DNA of 64,000 nucleotides. It comes from Nocardiopsis sp. N85 (lineage in GTDB: Bacteria; Actinomycetota; Actinomycetes; Streptosporangiales; Streptosporangiaceae). Location of the stretch: the NCBI RefSeq assembly GCF_028882275.1, contig NZ_JARBUT010000016.1, positions 62,001 through 126,000 on the forward strand, in the 5' to 3' direction. A program made the translations under genes and the position numbers. Each line of letters starts with the position of its first letter. The stretch's first letter is position 1. Below the pieces are notes generated by a model. It saw nothing but the letters and a program-made list of their open reading frames with translations. It searched no databases and was not told the DNA's origin. This document shows positions 53,067-61,881 of this stretch, piece by piece.

Positions 53067-54170
53067 ATGTCGACCATCCCCCGTCTCCGGAGGGACCACC
53101 TGGAGTTCGCCGCCCCGGTGGACCGGGAACTGATCCACCCCGGCGCCTCCCACGTGTGGTCCCCCCACTCCGTCGGCACCGTGCTGGCCCTGCTGGCCTC
53201 CGGGTCCTCGCACCGGACCCTGGCGGAGATCGTCTCCCTGATCGGTCGTGACTTCGCGGGGCAGCTGGCCGACCTGGACGCGTCGGTGGGCCCCACCGAC
53301 GGGTTGGACCTGGCCGTCCTCAACGGCCTGTACACACCCGCCGACCTGCCGCTGCGCAGGACGTTCGTGGAGCACGTGCGCGCCCGGGGCGGAACCGAGG
53401 TGGCCAACGTCGACTTCAGGGGCGACTCCGAGGGGGTGCGGCGGTACATCAACGGCCGGGTCGCGCAGGTCACCCACGGGCTCATCGACCAGTTGCTGCC
53501 GCCCGGGCTGCCACCGCCCGACGTCCGGCTGCTGCTGGTCAACGCCCTGTGGGTGAGGGTGGCGTGGCAGGAACCGTTCAAGGTCTCCCACACCGGGCCC
53601 CGGCCGTTCCGGGCGCCGGGCGGGACCAGACCCGTGCCCACCATGCACCGCACCGCCAAACTGCCGCTGGCCCGTGCCCACGGCTGGAGCATGGTCACCC
53701 TCACCGGCCGGCACGGCCTGTACCTGGACATCCTGCTGCCGGACGTCGCCTCCCCCACCCCGCCGCCGCTCGCCCCCGGTCTCCTGGCCGCTCTCCACCG
53801 GGGTGCGTCCCCGACGATGACCAAGCTGGCCCTGCCCCGGTTCACGGTGCGCACCAGCGTCTCCCTGCTGGGGCCGTTGGCCCGTTTGGGCCTGAAGGAG
53901 ATGGTCACCGACAGGGCCCGGTTCGACGCCATCAGCCCGGATCCGCTGAAGGTGAGCGAGATCCTGCACCAGGCCGTGCTGAGCGTGGACGAGAAGGGCG
54001 CCGAGGGGGCGGCCGCCACCGGTGTGATGATGCTGCGCGGGTCGGTCCTGCCGTCCCGGTCGGTGGAGTTCACCGTCGACCGGCCGTTCGTCCTCGCCCT
54101 GCGCCGCGCTTCCTCCCTCCTCTTCCTGGGCCGGGTGACCGACCCCGTCGACCCCGGTCCCGCCTCCTGA
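53067..54170 (+). CDS. serpin-family protease inhibitor (first of tandem pair)
   Basis: 367 residues from an ATG at 53067, preceded by GAGGAG. There is no signal peptide, so it probably acts inside the cell. The serpin core is clear: SHVWSPHSVGTVLALL, LLLVNALWVRVAWQEPF, LPRFTVRTSVSLLGPLARLG and VEFTVDRPFVLALRRASSLL, then FLGRV. The reactive-centre hinge DEKGAEGAAATG at about 309-320 has the small residues required for loop insertion, so it should be inhibitory. Counting from the hinge Glu (P17), P2-P1 falls at Arg-Gly in MLRGS, so a trypsin-like protease is a possible target. N-terminal helices are shorter than in animal serpins. Confidence 0.9.
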   Translation: MSTIPRLRRDHLEFAAPVDRELIHPGASHVWSPHSVGTVLALLASGSSHRTLAEIVSLIGRDFAGQLADLDASVGPTDGLDLAVLNGLYTPADLPLRRTFVEHVRARGGTEVANVDFRGDSEGVRRYINGRVAQVTHGLIDQLLPPGLPPPDVRLLLVNALWVRVAWQEPFKVSHTGPRPFRAPGGTRPVPTMHRTAKLPLARAHGWSMVTLTGRHGLYLDILLPDVASPTPPPLAPGLLAALHRGASPTMTKLALPRFTVRTSVSLLGPLARLGLKEMVTDRARFDAISPDPLKVSEILHQAVLSVDEKGAEGAAATGVMMLRGSVLPSRSVEFTVDRPFVLALRRASSLLFLGRVTDPVDPGPAS

Positions 54171-54196
54171 CACCCCCCGCTACCGGAAGGCCCGCC

Positions 54197-55372
54197 ATGA
54201 CACCGGACATCGACCCGGACCACCTGCACTTCGCCCTCTCCCTGGAACACGCCCTGGCCGAGACGGGCGTCTCGCACGTGTGGTCGCCGCACTCGGCGGG
54301 GACCGCGCTGACCCTGCTCGCCGAGGGATCCTCCGGGAAGGTGCGCGAGGCCCTCGCCCGCGCCCTGACCGCGCGGGGAGGTTCCCTGGGCGGACACGTC
54401 GCCGCCCTGGACGCGACGGTGGGGGCGGGCCCGGCCGCCTTGGACGAAGGCGCGCGGACCCCCGACGACGACCCGGGCGGCCCGCCCGCCCTGGACCTGG
54501 TCTCGGTGAACGACCTGTACGTCCGTCAGGGCTGCGCGGTCCTGCCGGGGTTCGCCTCGGCGCTGGCCGCGCGCCCCGGGTCGGCGGTGCGTTCCGCGGA
54601 CTTCGCCGCCGCCCCGGAGAGGGCGCGCGCGGACATCAACACCGCCGTCGCCGACGTCACCCGGGGGATGATCACCGACCTCATCCCCCGGGGGACCATC
54701 ACCTCCGAGACCGAGTCCATCCTCGTCAACGCCCTGTGGGTGCGGTTGATGTGGCTCGAACCCTTCGAGGCGGAGGCCACCCGGGAGCGGGTGTTCCACA
54801 CGCCCGACGGCGACCGGTCGGTGCCGACCATGTGGCGTTCCGGCCACGCGCGGGTGGCCGAGGCCGACGGGCTGCGTCTGCTCACCCTGTCCGGCCATCA
54901 CGGACTCGACCTGGACATCGTCCTGTCGGAGGAGGGTGGCACGGAACCGCCGGCCCTGACCCTCGAATCGCACCGGACACTGCGGGAGGCGGCCCGCTCG
55001 GAGACGGTGAACGTGGCCCTGCCCCGGTTCCGGGTGGAGAGCGGTTTCGAGCTGCTGGAGGCCCTGCCCGACCTGGCGGCCGTGGCGGGGCGCCCCACCC
55101 GCGATCTGTCCGGTATCACCGGCGACCCGCTCCGGCTGGACGCGATCGTGCACCGGGCGGTGCTGAGCGTGGACGAGATCGGCGCGGAGGGCGCCGCGGC
55201 GACGGCGGTGTTCGCGGTGGCGGCGGCCATGCCGCTCGCGCCGCCCGTGGAGTTCGTCGTGGACCGGCCGTTCGCGTTCGTCCTGCGGCGCGGCGCCTCC
55301 GTGCTCTTCCTGGGGCGGATCACCGACCCCGAGGACCCGGGGCCCGCGGGGTCCTCGGATCGCGGTCGGTGA
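54197..55372 (+). CDS. serpin-family protease inhibitor (second of tandem pair)
   Basis: 391 residues from an ATG at 54197, 26 bp after the first serpin, so one operon. Same layout: SHVWSPHSAGTALTLLAEGS, ILVNALWVRLMWLEPFEAEA, VALPRFRVESGFELLEAL, VEFVVDRPFAFVLRRGASVL and FLGRI. The hinge DEIGAEGAAATAV is followed by FAVAAAMPLAPP; P1 falls at Ala, suggesting an elastase- or subtilisin-like target, different from the first serpin. A cytoplasmic location is likely because no signal is present. Bacterial serpins are known but sparsely studied. Confidence 0.9.
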   Translation: MTPDIDPDHLHFALSLEHALAETGVSHVWSPHSAGTALTLLAEGSSGKVREALARALTARGGSLGGHVAALDATVGAGPAALDEGARTPDDDPGGPPALDLVSVNDLYVRQGCAVLPGFASALAARPGSAVRSADFAAAPERARADINTAVADVTRGMITDLIPRGTITSETESILVNALWVRLMWLEPFEAEATRERVFHTPDGDRSVPTMWRSGHARVAEADGLRLLTLSGHHGLDLDIVLSEEGGTEPPALTLESHRTLREAARSETVNVALPRFRVESGFELLEALPDLAAVAGRPTRDLSGITGDPLRLDAIVHRAVLSVDEIGAEGAAATAVFAVAAAMPLAPPVEFVVDRPFAFVLRRGASVLFLGRITDPEDPGPAGSSDRGR

Positions 55373-55380
55373 GGGCGTGC

Positions 55381-55421
55381 GGGTGGCCCGCGCCGACCCT
55401 CCCGGTCCGCGCGGGCCACCC
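55381..55421. terminator. strong hairpin after serpin operon
   Basis: GGGTGGCCCGCGC (55381-55393) and GCGCGGGCCACCC (55409-55421) pair perfectly over 13 bp, 8 bp after the serpin stop and 28 bp after the convergent PIG-L stop. Confidence 0.85.
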
Positions 55422-55449
55422 GTGTCCCCGACCTCCGCGGTCGGTACAC

Positions 55450-56181
55450 CTACACCTCGAACACCTCGAACCCGGTGGCCAACGGCACCCCCGCCCACTC
55501 CCCCGCCATCTCGGCCATCCGGGGCAGGAAGGACTTCTGGTCGAACCCGTCCAGGTTGGCCAGGTAGACGGCGTGGGCGTCCAGGGAGGCCACCCCGTCG
55601 GCCAGGTCCTGCCCGCTCAACTCCACGTAGTGACCGGCCTTAGGTGAGGAGCCGAACGCGACGAAGCGCACCTCCGACCAGGGCTCCAGCCCGTCGGTGA
55701 GCTGTTCGGGGAAGACCCACCGGTTGGCGGCGTCGCGGACCGCGTCGAGCAGGGCGGGGCCGAGCACCCGGTGATCGGCGTGGTTGAAGGCGCTCCCCCC
55801 GGAGAAGTGCTCCCGGAAGTTGATGGAGACGATCACCTCGGGCCGATGCCTGCGGATCGCCTCGGCCAGGGCGCGGCGCAACGGCAACCCGTACTCCAGC
55901 GTCCCGTCGGGGAAGTCGAGGAACTCCACCCCGGCCGCGCCCACGGCCGCGGCCGAGGCGCGCTGTTCGGCCATGCGCAGGGGCGCGCACTCCTCCGGGG
56001 CGACGGTGTCGATGCCCGCCTCGCCCCGGGTGACCAGGAGTTCGGTGACCTCCTTGCCCTGGCGGGCCCACCGGGCGATCGCGGAGGAGCTGCCGAACTC
56101 CAGATCGTCGGGGTGGGCGACCACGGCCAGGGCTCGGGTCCAGTCCTCCGGCAGCAGGGAGGGGGCGCTGTCGTTCGTCAT
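55450..56181 (-). CDS. PIG-L/LmbE-family zinc deacetylase
   Basis: 243 residues from an ATG at 56181. The zinc motif AHPDDLEFG is at 22-30, with a third ligand in FNHADHRVLG near 131. The family includes mycothiol and GlcNAc-type deacetylases (MshB, Mca) and deacetylases in antibiotic pathways. It does not carry enough to assign it to MshB. It converges on the serpin genes and is separate from the DUF3710 gene upstream. Confidence 0.9.
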   Translation of the reverse strand: MTNDSAPSLLPEDWTRALAVVAHPDDLEFGSSSAIARWARQGKEVTELLVTRGEAGIDTVAPEECAPLRMAEQRASAAAVGAAGVEFLDFPDGTLEYGLPLRRALAEAIRRHRPEVIVSINFREHFSGGSAFNHADHRVLGPALLDAVRDAANRWVFPEQLTDGLEPWSEVRFVAFGSSPKAGHYVELSGQDLADGVASLDAHAVYLANLDGFDQKSFLPRMAEMAGEWAGVPLATGFEVFEV

Positions 56182-56279
56182 GGTCCCCACCCTACGGAAG
56201 GGGCCGGGCGGCGGCGGGAAGGCGCTTCGGGCCGGAACCGGCCACCCGCGCGCGGGAATGCGGACCCCGTGCACGGGAA

Positions 56280-56305
56280 CGCCCCGGAGCGGTCGCTCCG
56301 GGGCG
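56280..56305 (-). terminator. perfect hairpin after DUF3710 gene
   Basis: CGCCCCGGAGCG and CGCTCCGGGGCG are complementary over 12 bp around two bases, 24 bp downstream of the DUF3710 stop. Confidence 0.85.
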
Positions 56306-56328
56306 GTTCCACGACGGTCCCGCGCCCC

Positions 56329-57186
56329 TCAGGACGCGGAGGAGCCGTTCGGCGAGGCCCCGCCGGGGCCGCGGGGCGCCGCGCCGTTGGGCGAGGTGCC
56401 GGTGCCGCCCTGCTGCGCGGCGGTGCGGCGGGCCTCGGTCTGCTGGGCGGCGCGGGCCTGGGCGGCCTTGGCCATCTGCTCCTGGATCTGCTTGGGCACG
56501 GTGATCTGGAGCAGTTCACCGGGCGGGCTGGGCTGGTCGCCGCGCACGACGATGATGTCGGAGAAGAGCTTCTCCACCTCGGCCATCATCTCCGGCTTGG
56601 CGGCGCCCTCACCCCGGATCACGCCGCGCAGCACCCAGCGCGGGCCGTCCACGCCGATGAACCGCACCCGCTGGGCGAGCTGCTTGCCGTCCTCGGTGGT
56701 ACGGCCGGGCACCGGGACGAGCGCCTTGAGTTCGGGCCCGAAGGTGCCCTCGTGCTCCTCGGCCTTGCCGCCCTGCTTGACGACCTGCTCGCGCAGTTCC
56801 TCGCGCATCTCGTCCCACATGCCCGACGACTTGGGAGCGGCGAAGGGCTGCACCTGGAGGGCGCTCTTGCCGCGCACCAGGGTCACACCGATGATCTTCT
56901 GCTTGCCCTGGCCGTCCTGGGCGACGTTGACCTGGACCTCGGTGCCCTGTTCCATCGGCACGCGCATACCGCCCAGGTCCATGCGCTTCATCTCGGGCGC
57001 GTCCTCGCCGGCGTCCCACGGCCCGGTCGCCCGGTGGCGGTCGGCCTCCTTGACGGGTTCCGCGCCCCGTTCCCCCGGCTCGACCTCGTTGCCGAAGGAG
57101 ACGGCGCCCGCCGCCCCCTCGCGGGGAGCCCGCGTCTCGGTTCTGTCGGTCTCTTCGTTCCGCTTCTTGCGGCGGCGTCCAAACAC
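56329..57186 (-). CDS. DUF3710 protein
   Basis: 285 residues from an ATG at 57186. The basic start MFGRRRKKR precedes an acidic linker, then the conserved DUF3710 core (about 55-235): GPWDAGEDAPEMKRMDLGGM, QVQPFAAPKSSGMWDEMREE and DGPRWVLRGVIRG. The tail after about 235 is Gln/Ala/Gly-rich and disordered. It is a soluble protein of unknown function, nearly always beside dut in actinobacteria. Here it lies 57 bp downstream of dut, probably co-transcribed. Confidence 0.9.
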   Translation of the reverse strand: MFGRRRKKRNEETDRTETRAPREGAAGAVSFGNEVEPGERGAEPVKEADRHRATGPWDAGEDAPEMKRMDLGGMRVPMEQGTEVQVNVAQDGQGKQKIIGVTLVRGKSALQVQPFAAPKSSGMWDEMREELREQVVKQGGKAEEHEGTFGPELKALVPVPGRTTEDGKQLAQRVRFIGVDGPRWVLRGVIRGEGAAKPEMMAEVEKLFSDIIVVRGDQPSPPGELLQITVPKQIQEQMAKAAQARAAQQTEARRTAAQQGGTGTSPNGAAPRGPGGASPNGSSAS

Positions 57187-57243
57187 GCCCTCACCTCTTT
57201 GCTCTCCATTGGCCCCGGGATCGCACCGGGTGCGGGAATGTCG

Positions 57244-57720
57244 TCACCGCAATGCGGTGTGGCCCCCGGTCGAACCGAAACCGCCCGCTCCGCGCACCGA
57301 CTCGGGCAGGGCGTCCGCCTCGACGAACACGGCCCGTTCCACACGCTGGATCACCAGTTGCGCGATCCGGTCGCCCCGGGTGAGCGCCACGGGATCCGTG
57401 GAATCGGTGTTGAGCAGGGTCACCTTGATCTCGCCCCGGTATCCGGAGTCCACCGTGCCCGGGGCGTTGACGATCGTCAGGCCGCAGCGCGCGGCGAGCC
57501 CCGAACGGGGATGCACGAAAGCCGCGTACCCGTCGGGCAGGGCGATGGCCAGCCCGGTGGGGACGGTGGACCGCTCCCCCGGGGCGAGAACGACGTCGAC
57601 GGCGGTGTACAGGTCGGCGCCCGCGTCACCGGGGTGCGCGTACTCGGGCAGGGGAAGGCCGGGGTCCAGGCGGTGGACCGTGATCGGGATCCGGCCGCTC
57701 CCCAGGGATGCACTACTCAC
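57244..57720 (-). CDS. dut: deoxyuridine 5'-triphosphate nucleotidohydrolase
   Basis: 158 residues from a GTG at 57720; a longer frame upstream has no support. All five trimeric dUTPase motifs are present in order: PGDAGADL, PRSGLA, NAPGTVDSGYRGEIKV with the catalytic Asp, RGDRIAQLV and the C-terminal GAGGFGSTGG. It hydrolyses dUTP to dUMP, keeping uracil out of DNA and feeding thymidylate synthesis. It lies in the actinobacterial dut-DUF3710 block. Confidence 0.96.
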   Translation of the reverse strand: MSSASLGSGRIPITVHRLDPGLPLPEYAHPGDAGADLYTAVDVVLAPGERSTVPTGLAIALPDGYAAFVHPRSGLAARCGLTIVNAPGTVDSGYRGEIKVTLLNTDSTDPVALTRGDRIAQLVIQRVERAVFVEADALPESVRGAGGFGSTGGHTALR

Positions 57721-57761
57721 ATTCGCCGAGCCTATCGCCCCCGGGACGTTGCGCGGATACA

Positions 57762-57799
57762 CGTGCGGCCGGGGCGGACCGTTCCGCCCCGGCCGCACG
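57762..57799 (-). terminator. very strong hairpin after valS
   Basis: CGTGCGGCCGGGGCGGA (57762-57778) and TCCGCCCCGGCCGCACG (57783-57799) pair over 17 bp around a 4-base loop, 13 bp after the valS stop. It should isolate valS from dut. Confidence 0.9.
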
Positions 57800-57811
57800 G
57801 TGCCGATGGTG

Positions 57812-60397
57812 CTACTCCGCGGGTTCCTCCGCGGTCTCGGGCAGGGTGACCTCGACCGTCAGCTCGGCGTCGTCGGTGGGCTGGAAGTCGATCCCGGCGG
57901 CGCGACCGGCGGCGGCGATGTCGGCGGCCGCGGCACGGGCGGCCTCCACGCGCTTACCGGTGACCCGGACGTTCTCGACCTCGGCCCGCATGGACAGCTT
58001 GGCCTCGGACTTGGCCTTGCGGACGGCCCGCAGGACCTCGGCGGTCGCGGCCAGGACGGCGGGGTCGCCGTCGGCGGCGGCCGTCCGGTACTCGGCGGCG
58101 ACCGGCCACGGCCGGGCGTGGACGGAGCCCTCCTGCCACCAGCTCCAGACCTCTTCGGCGACGAACGGGACGAACGGCGCGAAGAGCTTGTGCAGGGCGC
58201 CCAGGGCGATGAGCAGCGCGGCGCGCGCGGAGGCGCCCTCGGCCGACTCGGTGTCGTAGGCGCGGGTCTTGACGAGCTCCAGGTAGTCGTCGCAGAAGTC
58301 CCAGAAGAACCGCTCGGTGCGCTCCAGGGCCCGGGTGTGGTCGTAGTCGGTGAACGCCTTGGTGGCGTCCTCGACGACCTCGGCCAGGGCGGCGAGCATC
58401 GCGCGGTCCAGGGGCTCGGTGACGTGCGCCGGGTCGGCGGCGGCGTGCTCACCCGCGACGGACATGACGAACTTGCTGGCGTTGAGGATCTTGATGGCCA
58501 GCCGGCGGCCGACCTTCATCTGGCCCTCGTCCATGGCGGTGTCGGTCCCGAGGCGACCGCTGGCCGCCCAGTAGCGGACCGCGTCGGAGCTGTACTTCTC
58601 CAGCAGCGCCAGCGGGGTGACGACGTTGCCCTTGGACTTGGACATCTTCTTGCGGTCCGGGTCCAGGATCCAGCCGGAGATGCCGGTGGTGTGCCAGGGC
58701 AGCGTGTCGTTCTCGGAGTCGGCGCGCACGACCGTGGAGAACAGCCAGGTGCGGATGATGTCCTGGCCCTGGGGACGGAAGTCCATCGGGAAGACGCGGG
58801 CGAACAGGTCCGGGTCGCGTTCCCAACCGGAGGCGATCTGCGGGGACAGCGACGAGGTCGCCCAGGTGTCCATCACGTCGGGGTCGCCCATGAAGCCGTT
58901 GGCCGCCCCGCGCCGGTCCTCGGTGTACCCGTCGGGCGCCTCGGAGCTGGGGTCGACGGGCAACCGGTCCTCGGTGGGCAGGATCGGCTCGTCGTAGCGC
59001 GGGTTGCCGTCGGCGTCGAGCGGATACCAGACCGGGAACGGAACGCCGAAGAAGCGCTGGCGGCTGATGAGCCAGTCGCCGTTGAGGCCCTCGACCCAGT
59101 TCTCGTAGCGGGCGCGCATGTGCTCGGGGTGCCAGGTGAGCTCGCGGCCCCGCTCGATGAGCCTGCGGCGCAGTTCCTCGTCACGGCCGCCGTTGCGGAT
59201 GTACCACTGGCGGGTGGTGACGATTTCGAGGGGCTTGTCGCCCTTCTCGTAGAACTTGACCGGGTGGGTGATGGGCTTGGGGTCGCCGACCAGGTCGCCG
59301 CTCTCGCGCAGCATCTCGACGATGCGCTCGCGGGCGGTGTGGACGGTGGCCCCGACCAGTCGGTCGTAGGCCTCGCGGGCGACGCCGGACTCCAGGCCGG
59401 TCGGCGGGTCGGCGAGGACGCGCCCGTCCCAGCCGATGATGGGGCGGGTCTCCAACTGGAGCTCGCGCCACCAGGTGACGTCGGTGGTGTCGCCGAAGGT
59501 GCAGATCATGGCGATGCCGGACCCCTTCTCGGGGTCGGCGAGCCGGTGCGCCTCGACAGGGACCTCGACGCCGAAGACCGGCGTGGTGACGGTGGTCCCG
59601 AACAGGTCCTGGTACCGCTCGTCGTCGGGGTGGGCGACCAGCGCGACACAGGCCGCCAGCAGCTCGGGGCGGGTGGTCTCGATGTGGACCGGGGTGCCGT
59701 CGGGCCTGTGGAAGGCGACCTTGTGGTAGGCGCTGGGGCGCTCGCGGTCCTCCAACTCGGCCTGGGCGACCGCGGTGCGGAACGTGACGTCCCACAGGGT
59801 GGGCGCCTCGGCCATGTAGGCCTCGCCGCGGGAGAGGTTGCGCAGGAAGGCGCGCTGGGCGGCCGCCCGGGAGTCGTCGTCGATGGTGGCGTAGGTGTGC
59901 CGCCAGTCGACGCTCAGCCCCAGACGGCGCCAGATCGACTCGAAGACCTTCTCGTCCTCGGCCGTCAGCCGGTCGCACAGCTCGATGAAGTTGCGCCGGG
60001 AGACGGGGACCTGGCGCTTGGGGTCGGGCTTGGCCGGAGGCGCGAAGTCCGGGTCGTAGGCGACCGAGGGGTCGCAGCGGACACCGTAGTAGTTCTGGAC
60101 CCGGCGCTCGGTGGGCAGGCCGTTGTCGTCCCAGCCCATCGGGTAGAAGACCGCCTTGCCGTTCATGCGCTGGAAACGCGCGACGGTGTCGGTGTGCGTG
60201 TACGAGAACACGTGGCCGATGTGCAGCGAACCCGAGACCGTGGGCGGCGGGGTGTCGATGGAGTAGACGTCCTCGCGCTCGGCCGTACGGTCGAAGTGGT
60301 AGACGCCGGACTCATCCCATACGTCGACCCACTTCGCCTCGATACCGTCCAGCGAAGGCTTGTCGGGCATGCGGAAGGAATGAGAGCGGTTGGTCAT
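57812..60397 (-). CDS. valS: valyl-tRNA synthetase
   Basis: 861 residues from an ATG at 60397. The class I signatures are present: HIGH at 59-62 and KMSKS at about 583, with the editing domain between them (PVHIETTRPELLAACVALVA, GSGIAMICTFGD) and the valine-type block WLISRQRFFGVPFPVWYP. It charges tRNA-Val for translation and clears mischarged threonine. The C-terminal coiled-coil arm is short, explaining a length below the 950 of E. coli. It is the only synthetase in the window and inserts between dut and DUF4193, genes that are usually closer together. Confidence 0.97.
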   Translation of the reverse strand: MTNRSHSFRMPDKPSLDGIEAKWVDVWDESGVYHFDRTAEREDVYSIDTPPPTVSGSLHIGHVFSYTHTDTVARFQRMNGKAVFYPMGWDDNGLPTERRVQNYYGVRCDPSVAYDPDFAPPAKPDPKRQVPVSRRNFIELCDRLTAEDEKVFESIWRRLGLSVDWRHTYATIDDDSRAAAQRAFLRNLSRGEAYMAEAPTLWDVTFRTAVAQAELEDRERPSAYHKVAFHRPDGTPVHIETTRPELLAACVALVAHPDDERYQDLFGTTVTTPVFGVEVPVEAHRLADPEKGSGIAMICTFGDTTDVTWWRELQLETRPIIGWDGRVLADPPTGLESGVAREAYDRLVGATVHTARERIVEMLRESGDLVGDPKPITHPVKFYEKGDKPLEIVTTRQWYIRNGGRDEELRRRLIERGRELTWHPEHMRARYENWVEGLNGDWLISRQRFFGVPFPVWYPLDADGNPRYDEPILPTEDRLPVDPSSEAPDGYTEDRRGAANGFMGDPDVMDTWATSSLSPQIASGWERDPDLFARVFPMDFRPQGQDIIRTWLFSTVVRADSENDTLPWHTTGISGWILDPDRKKMSKSKGNVVTPLALLEKYSSDAVRYWAASGRLGTDTAMDEGQMKVGRRLAIKILNASKFVMSVAGEHAAADPAHVTEPLDRAMLAALAEVVEDATKAFTDYDHTRALERTERFFWDFCDDYLELVKTRAYDTESAEGASARAALLIALGALHKLFAPFVPFVAEEVWSWWQEGSVHARPWPVAAEYRTAAADGDPAVLAATAEVLRAVRKAKSEAKLSMRAEVENVRVTGKRVEAARAAAADIAAAGRAAGIDFQPTDDAELTVEVTLPETAEEPAE

Positions 60398-60416
60398 GGG
60401 GCAATGGTAGTGCGCT

Positions 60417-60436
60417 CCGGAGCGTGATCGCTCCGG
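60417..60436 (-). promoter_or_regulatory. hairpin just upstream of valS start
   Basis: CCGGAGCG (60417-60424), TGAT, CGCTCCGG (60429-60436): 8 bp perfect stem, 20 bp before the ATG. On the plus strand it is followed by GTTTT like a rho-independent terminator, but no plus-strand gene ends here. It could affect valS leader RNA. Confidence 0.45.
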
Positions 60437-60601
60437 GTTTTCCCACACCGCACGCCCCGTTCCCTCCGGCCGGCCGTACCTCGCGGGGGCGTTCCGTGTC
60501 GGGGGGTCCCGCACGTGAAAGGATCGTCTCGGTAGACCATGGTGGGACGGGCGGTCCGCCGCCCGTGCCCGTGCACACGACAAGAACGGTGAACGATTCA
60601 C

Positions 60602-60880
60602 ATGGCTAAGAAGGACGGCGGTGACGTCACTCCGGTCCTGTTGGGCTTCGTGGCCGGATTCGCGGCCGAGTTCGTCATGCGCAAGGCGCTGACCTTCGCC
60701 TGGACCCGAGCGACCGGCGAGGAGCCGCCCACGGACCTGGAGTCCCCCGACGTGAGTCTGGGCAGTGCCCTGGGCTGGGCGGTCGTCGCCGGTGTCGGGG
60801 TCGAGGTGGCCCGGGTGCTGGCGGTGCGCACCGCCCGCAAGGGTCTGCGCCGTACCGCTCCCGAGGTCCTGGAGTCCTGA
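60602..60880 (+). CDS. DUF4235 small membrane protein
   Basis: 92 residues from an ATG at 60602. A hydrophobic N-terminal stretch (PVLLGFVAGFAAEFVMRKAL) and a second at about 55-72 match DUF4235, a two-helix actinobacterial family. AFAWT-type and RxGLRRT-like ends fit. Function unknown. It diverges from valS and converges on DUF4193. Confidence 0.85.
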   Translation: MAKKDGGDVTPVLLGFVAGFAAEFVMRKALTFAWTRATGEEPPTDLESPDVSLGSALGWAVVAGVGVEVARVLAVRTARKGLRRTAPEVLES

Positions 60881-60929
60881 CCGACCCCGGGGATCGCCCC
60901 GCCCGGGTGCCGTCCCCCTCGAAGGAAGA

Positions 60930-60985
60930 CGACGGTGGGCGGCCCACCGCACCGTGAATCCCGTGCGCTGGGCCGTCCACCGTCG
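60930..60985. terminator. 17 bp stem between convergent DUF4235 and DUF4193
   Basis: CGACGGTGGGCGGCCCA (60930-60946) pairs with TGGGCCGTCCACCGTCG (60969-60985) with a single G-T pair. Probably ends both transcripts. Confidence 0.75.
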
Positions 60986-61078
60986 TTCGTGTTCCCCGTG
61001 CTCCCGTGCCCCGTCAACGGGTCCCGGGATCGTGTCGGGCGCACCTGGACGGGACGGAGTGGGAACCGTCCCGCCCGG

Positions 61079-61375
61079 TCAGGTGCATTCCTTGCAGACC
61101 AGCTGTCCCGCCCGCTGCTCGGCGAGCTGGCTGCGGTGGTGGACCAGGAAACAGCGCGAGCAGGTGAACTCGTCGGACTGACGCGGCAGAACGCGCACGG
61201 CGAGCTCTTCACCCGACAGGTCGGCACCGGGCAGCTCCATGCCCTCCGCGACCTCGTCGGGGTCGATGTCGATCGTGCCGGTGCCCTTGTCCACGCGCCG
61301 GGCCTGGAGCTCCTGAAGGCTGTCCTCGTTGATGTCCTCGTCAGTCTTGCGCGGGCTGTCGTAGTCGGTGGCCAT
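61079..61375 (-). CDS. DUF4193 zinc-ribbon protein
   Basis: 98 residues from the ATG at 61375 (MATDYDSPRK). Acidic N-terminal half, then CSRCFLVHHRSQLA and a closing CKEC, four cysteines for one zinc. DUF4193 is an actinobacterial family linked to dut and DUF3710, possibly a transcription or RNA-binding factor; no function is proven. Confidence 0.9.
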   Translation of the reverse strand: MATDYDSPRKTDEDINEDSLQELQARRVDKGTGTIDIDPDEVAEGMELPGADLSGEELAVRVLPRQSDEFTCSRCFLVHHRSQLAEQRAGQLVCKECT

Positions 61376-61881
61376 CTCTGCTAACTCCATCCCCCTCGTT
61401 CAATGCCTCGTCGCGCGGGTAGTAACGCTTGAGAGACCTCGGTTGTGCCCGGTTCGGCCGATGAGTTCTCCCGATGTCGGTGAACCGTGCCCCCTCCCGG
61501 GCCACCGCTCACAGGTCGGCAGCACTTTCCTCGGGACCGTGTCCGAAGGCGGCCATGGAATGTCGCCGCATTCGGGTCCGGTTTCCTTGGAGTACTACCC
61601 AACGTCGGGTGCCCCGTAGACCTGGAAAAGCCGTTTCCGCCCACCCCGGACAAAGCGCTGATCACTCCCCCACCGCGGGCGAAAACCGAAGACATGCCCA
61701 CGTCAGGAGGGATTCCCTCCGTGTCCACGCCCGAGGCAGCATACCCACCCGAGCTCGGCGCACGTGACCCGGATGGGCGTGTCTTCGGACACGTATAGAT
61801 ACCACGAAGTGTGGCGTGACGCAGCTTGGGCCCTATGCCTCGCCCCAGGGGATATGTTCGGGCACCCGGAAAGGTCCGGAT
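61376..61881. other. 506 bp region upstream of DUF4193 and downstream of the sensor kinase
   Basis: No gene is recognised; frames that exist lack homology-like features and codon bias. It should contain the DUF4193 promoter and the end of the two-component operon. No clear element stands out. Confidence 0.4.

Noticed and set aside
55784..60427. Very long stop-free plus-strand frame opposite valS, dut and DUF3710
   Set aside because: High-GC coding DNA leaves antisense frames open; the product is Val/Gly/Asp-rich without domains, while the minus strand encodes clear enzymes.
60398..60601. T-box riboswitch before valS
   Set aside because: Only one short hairpin is present and no T-box core could be found.
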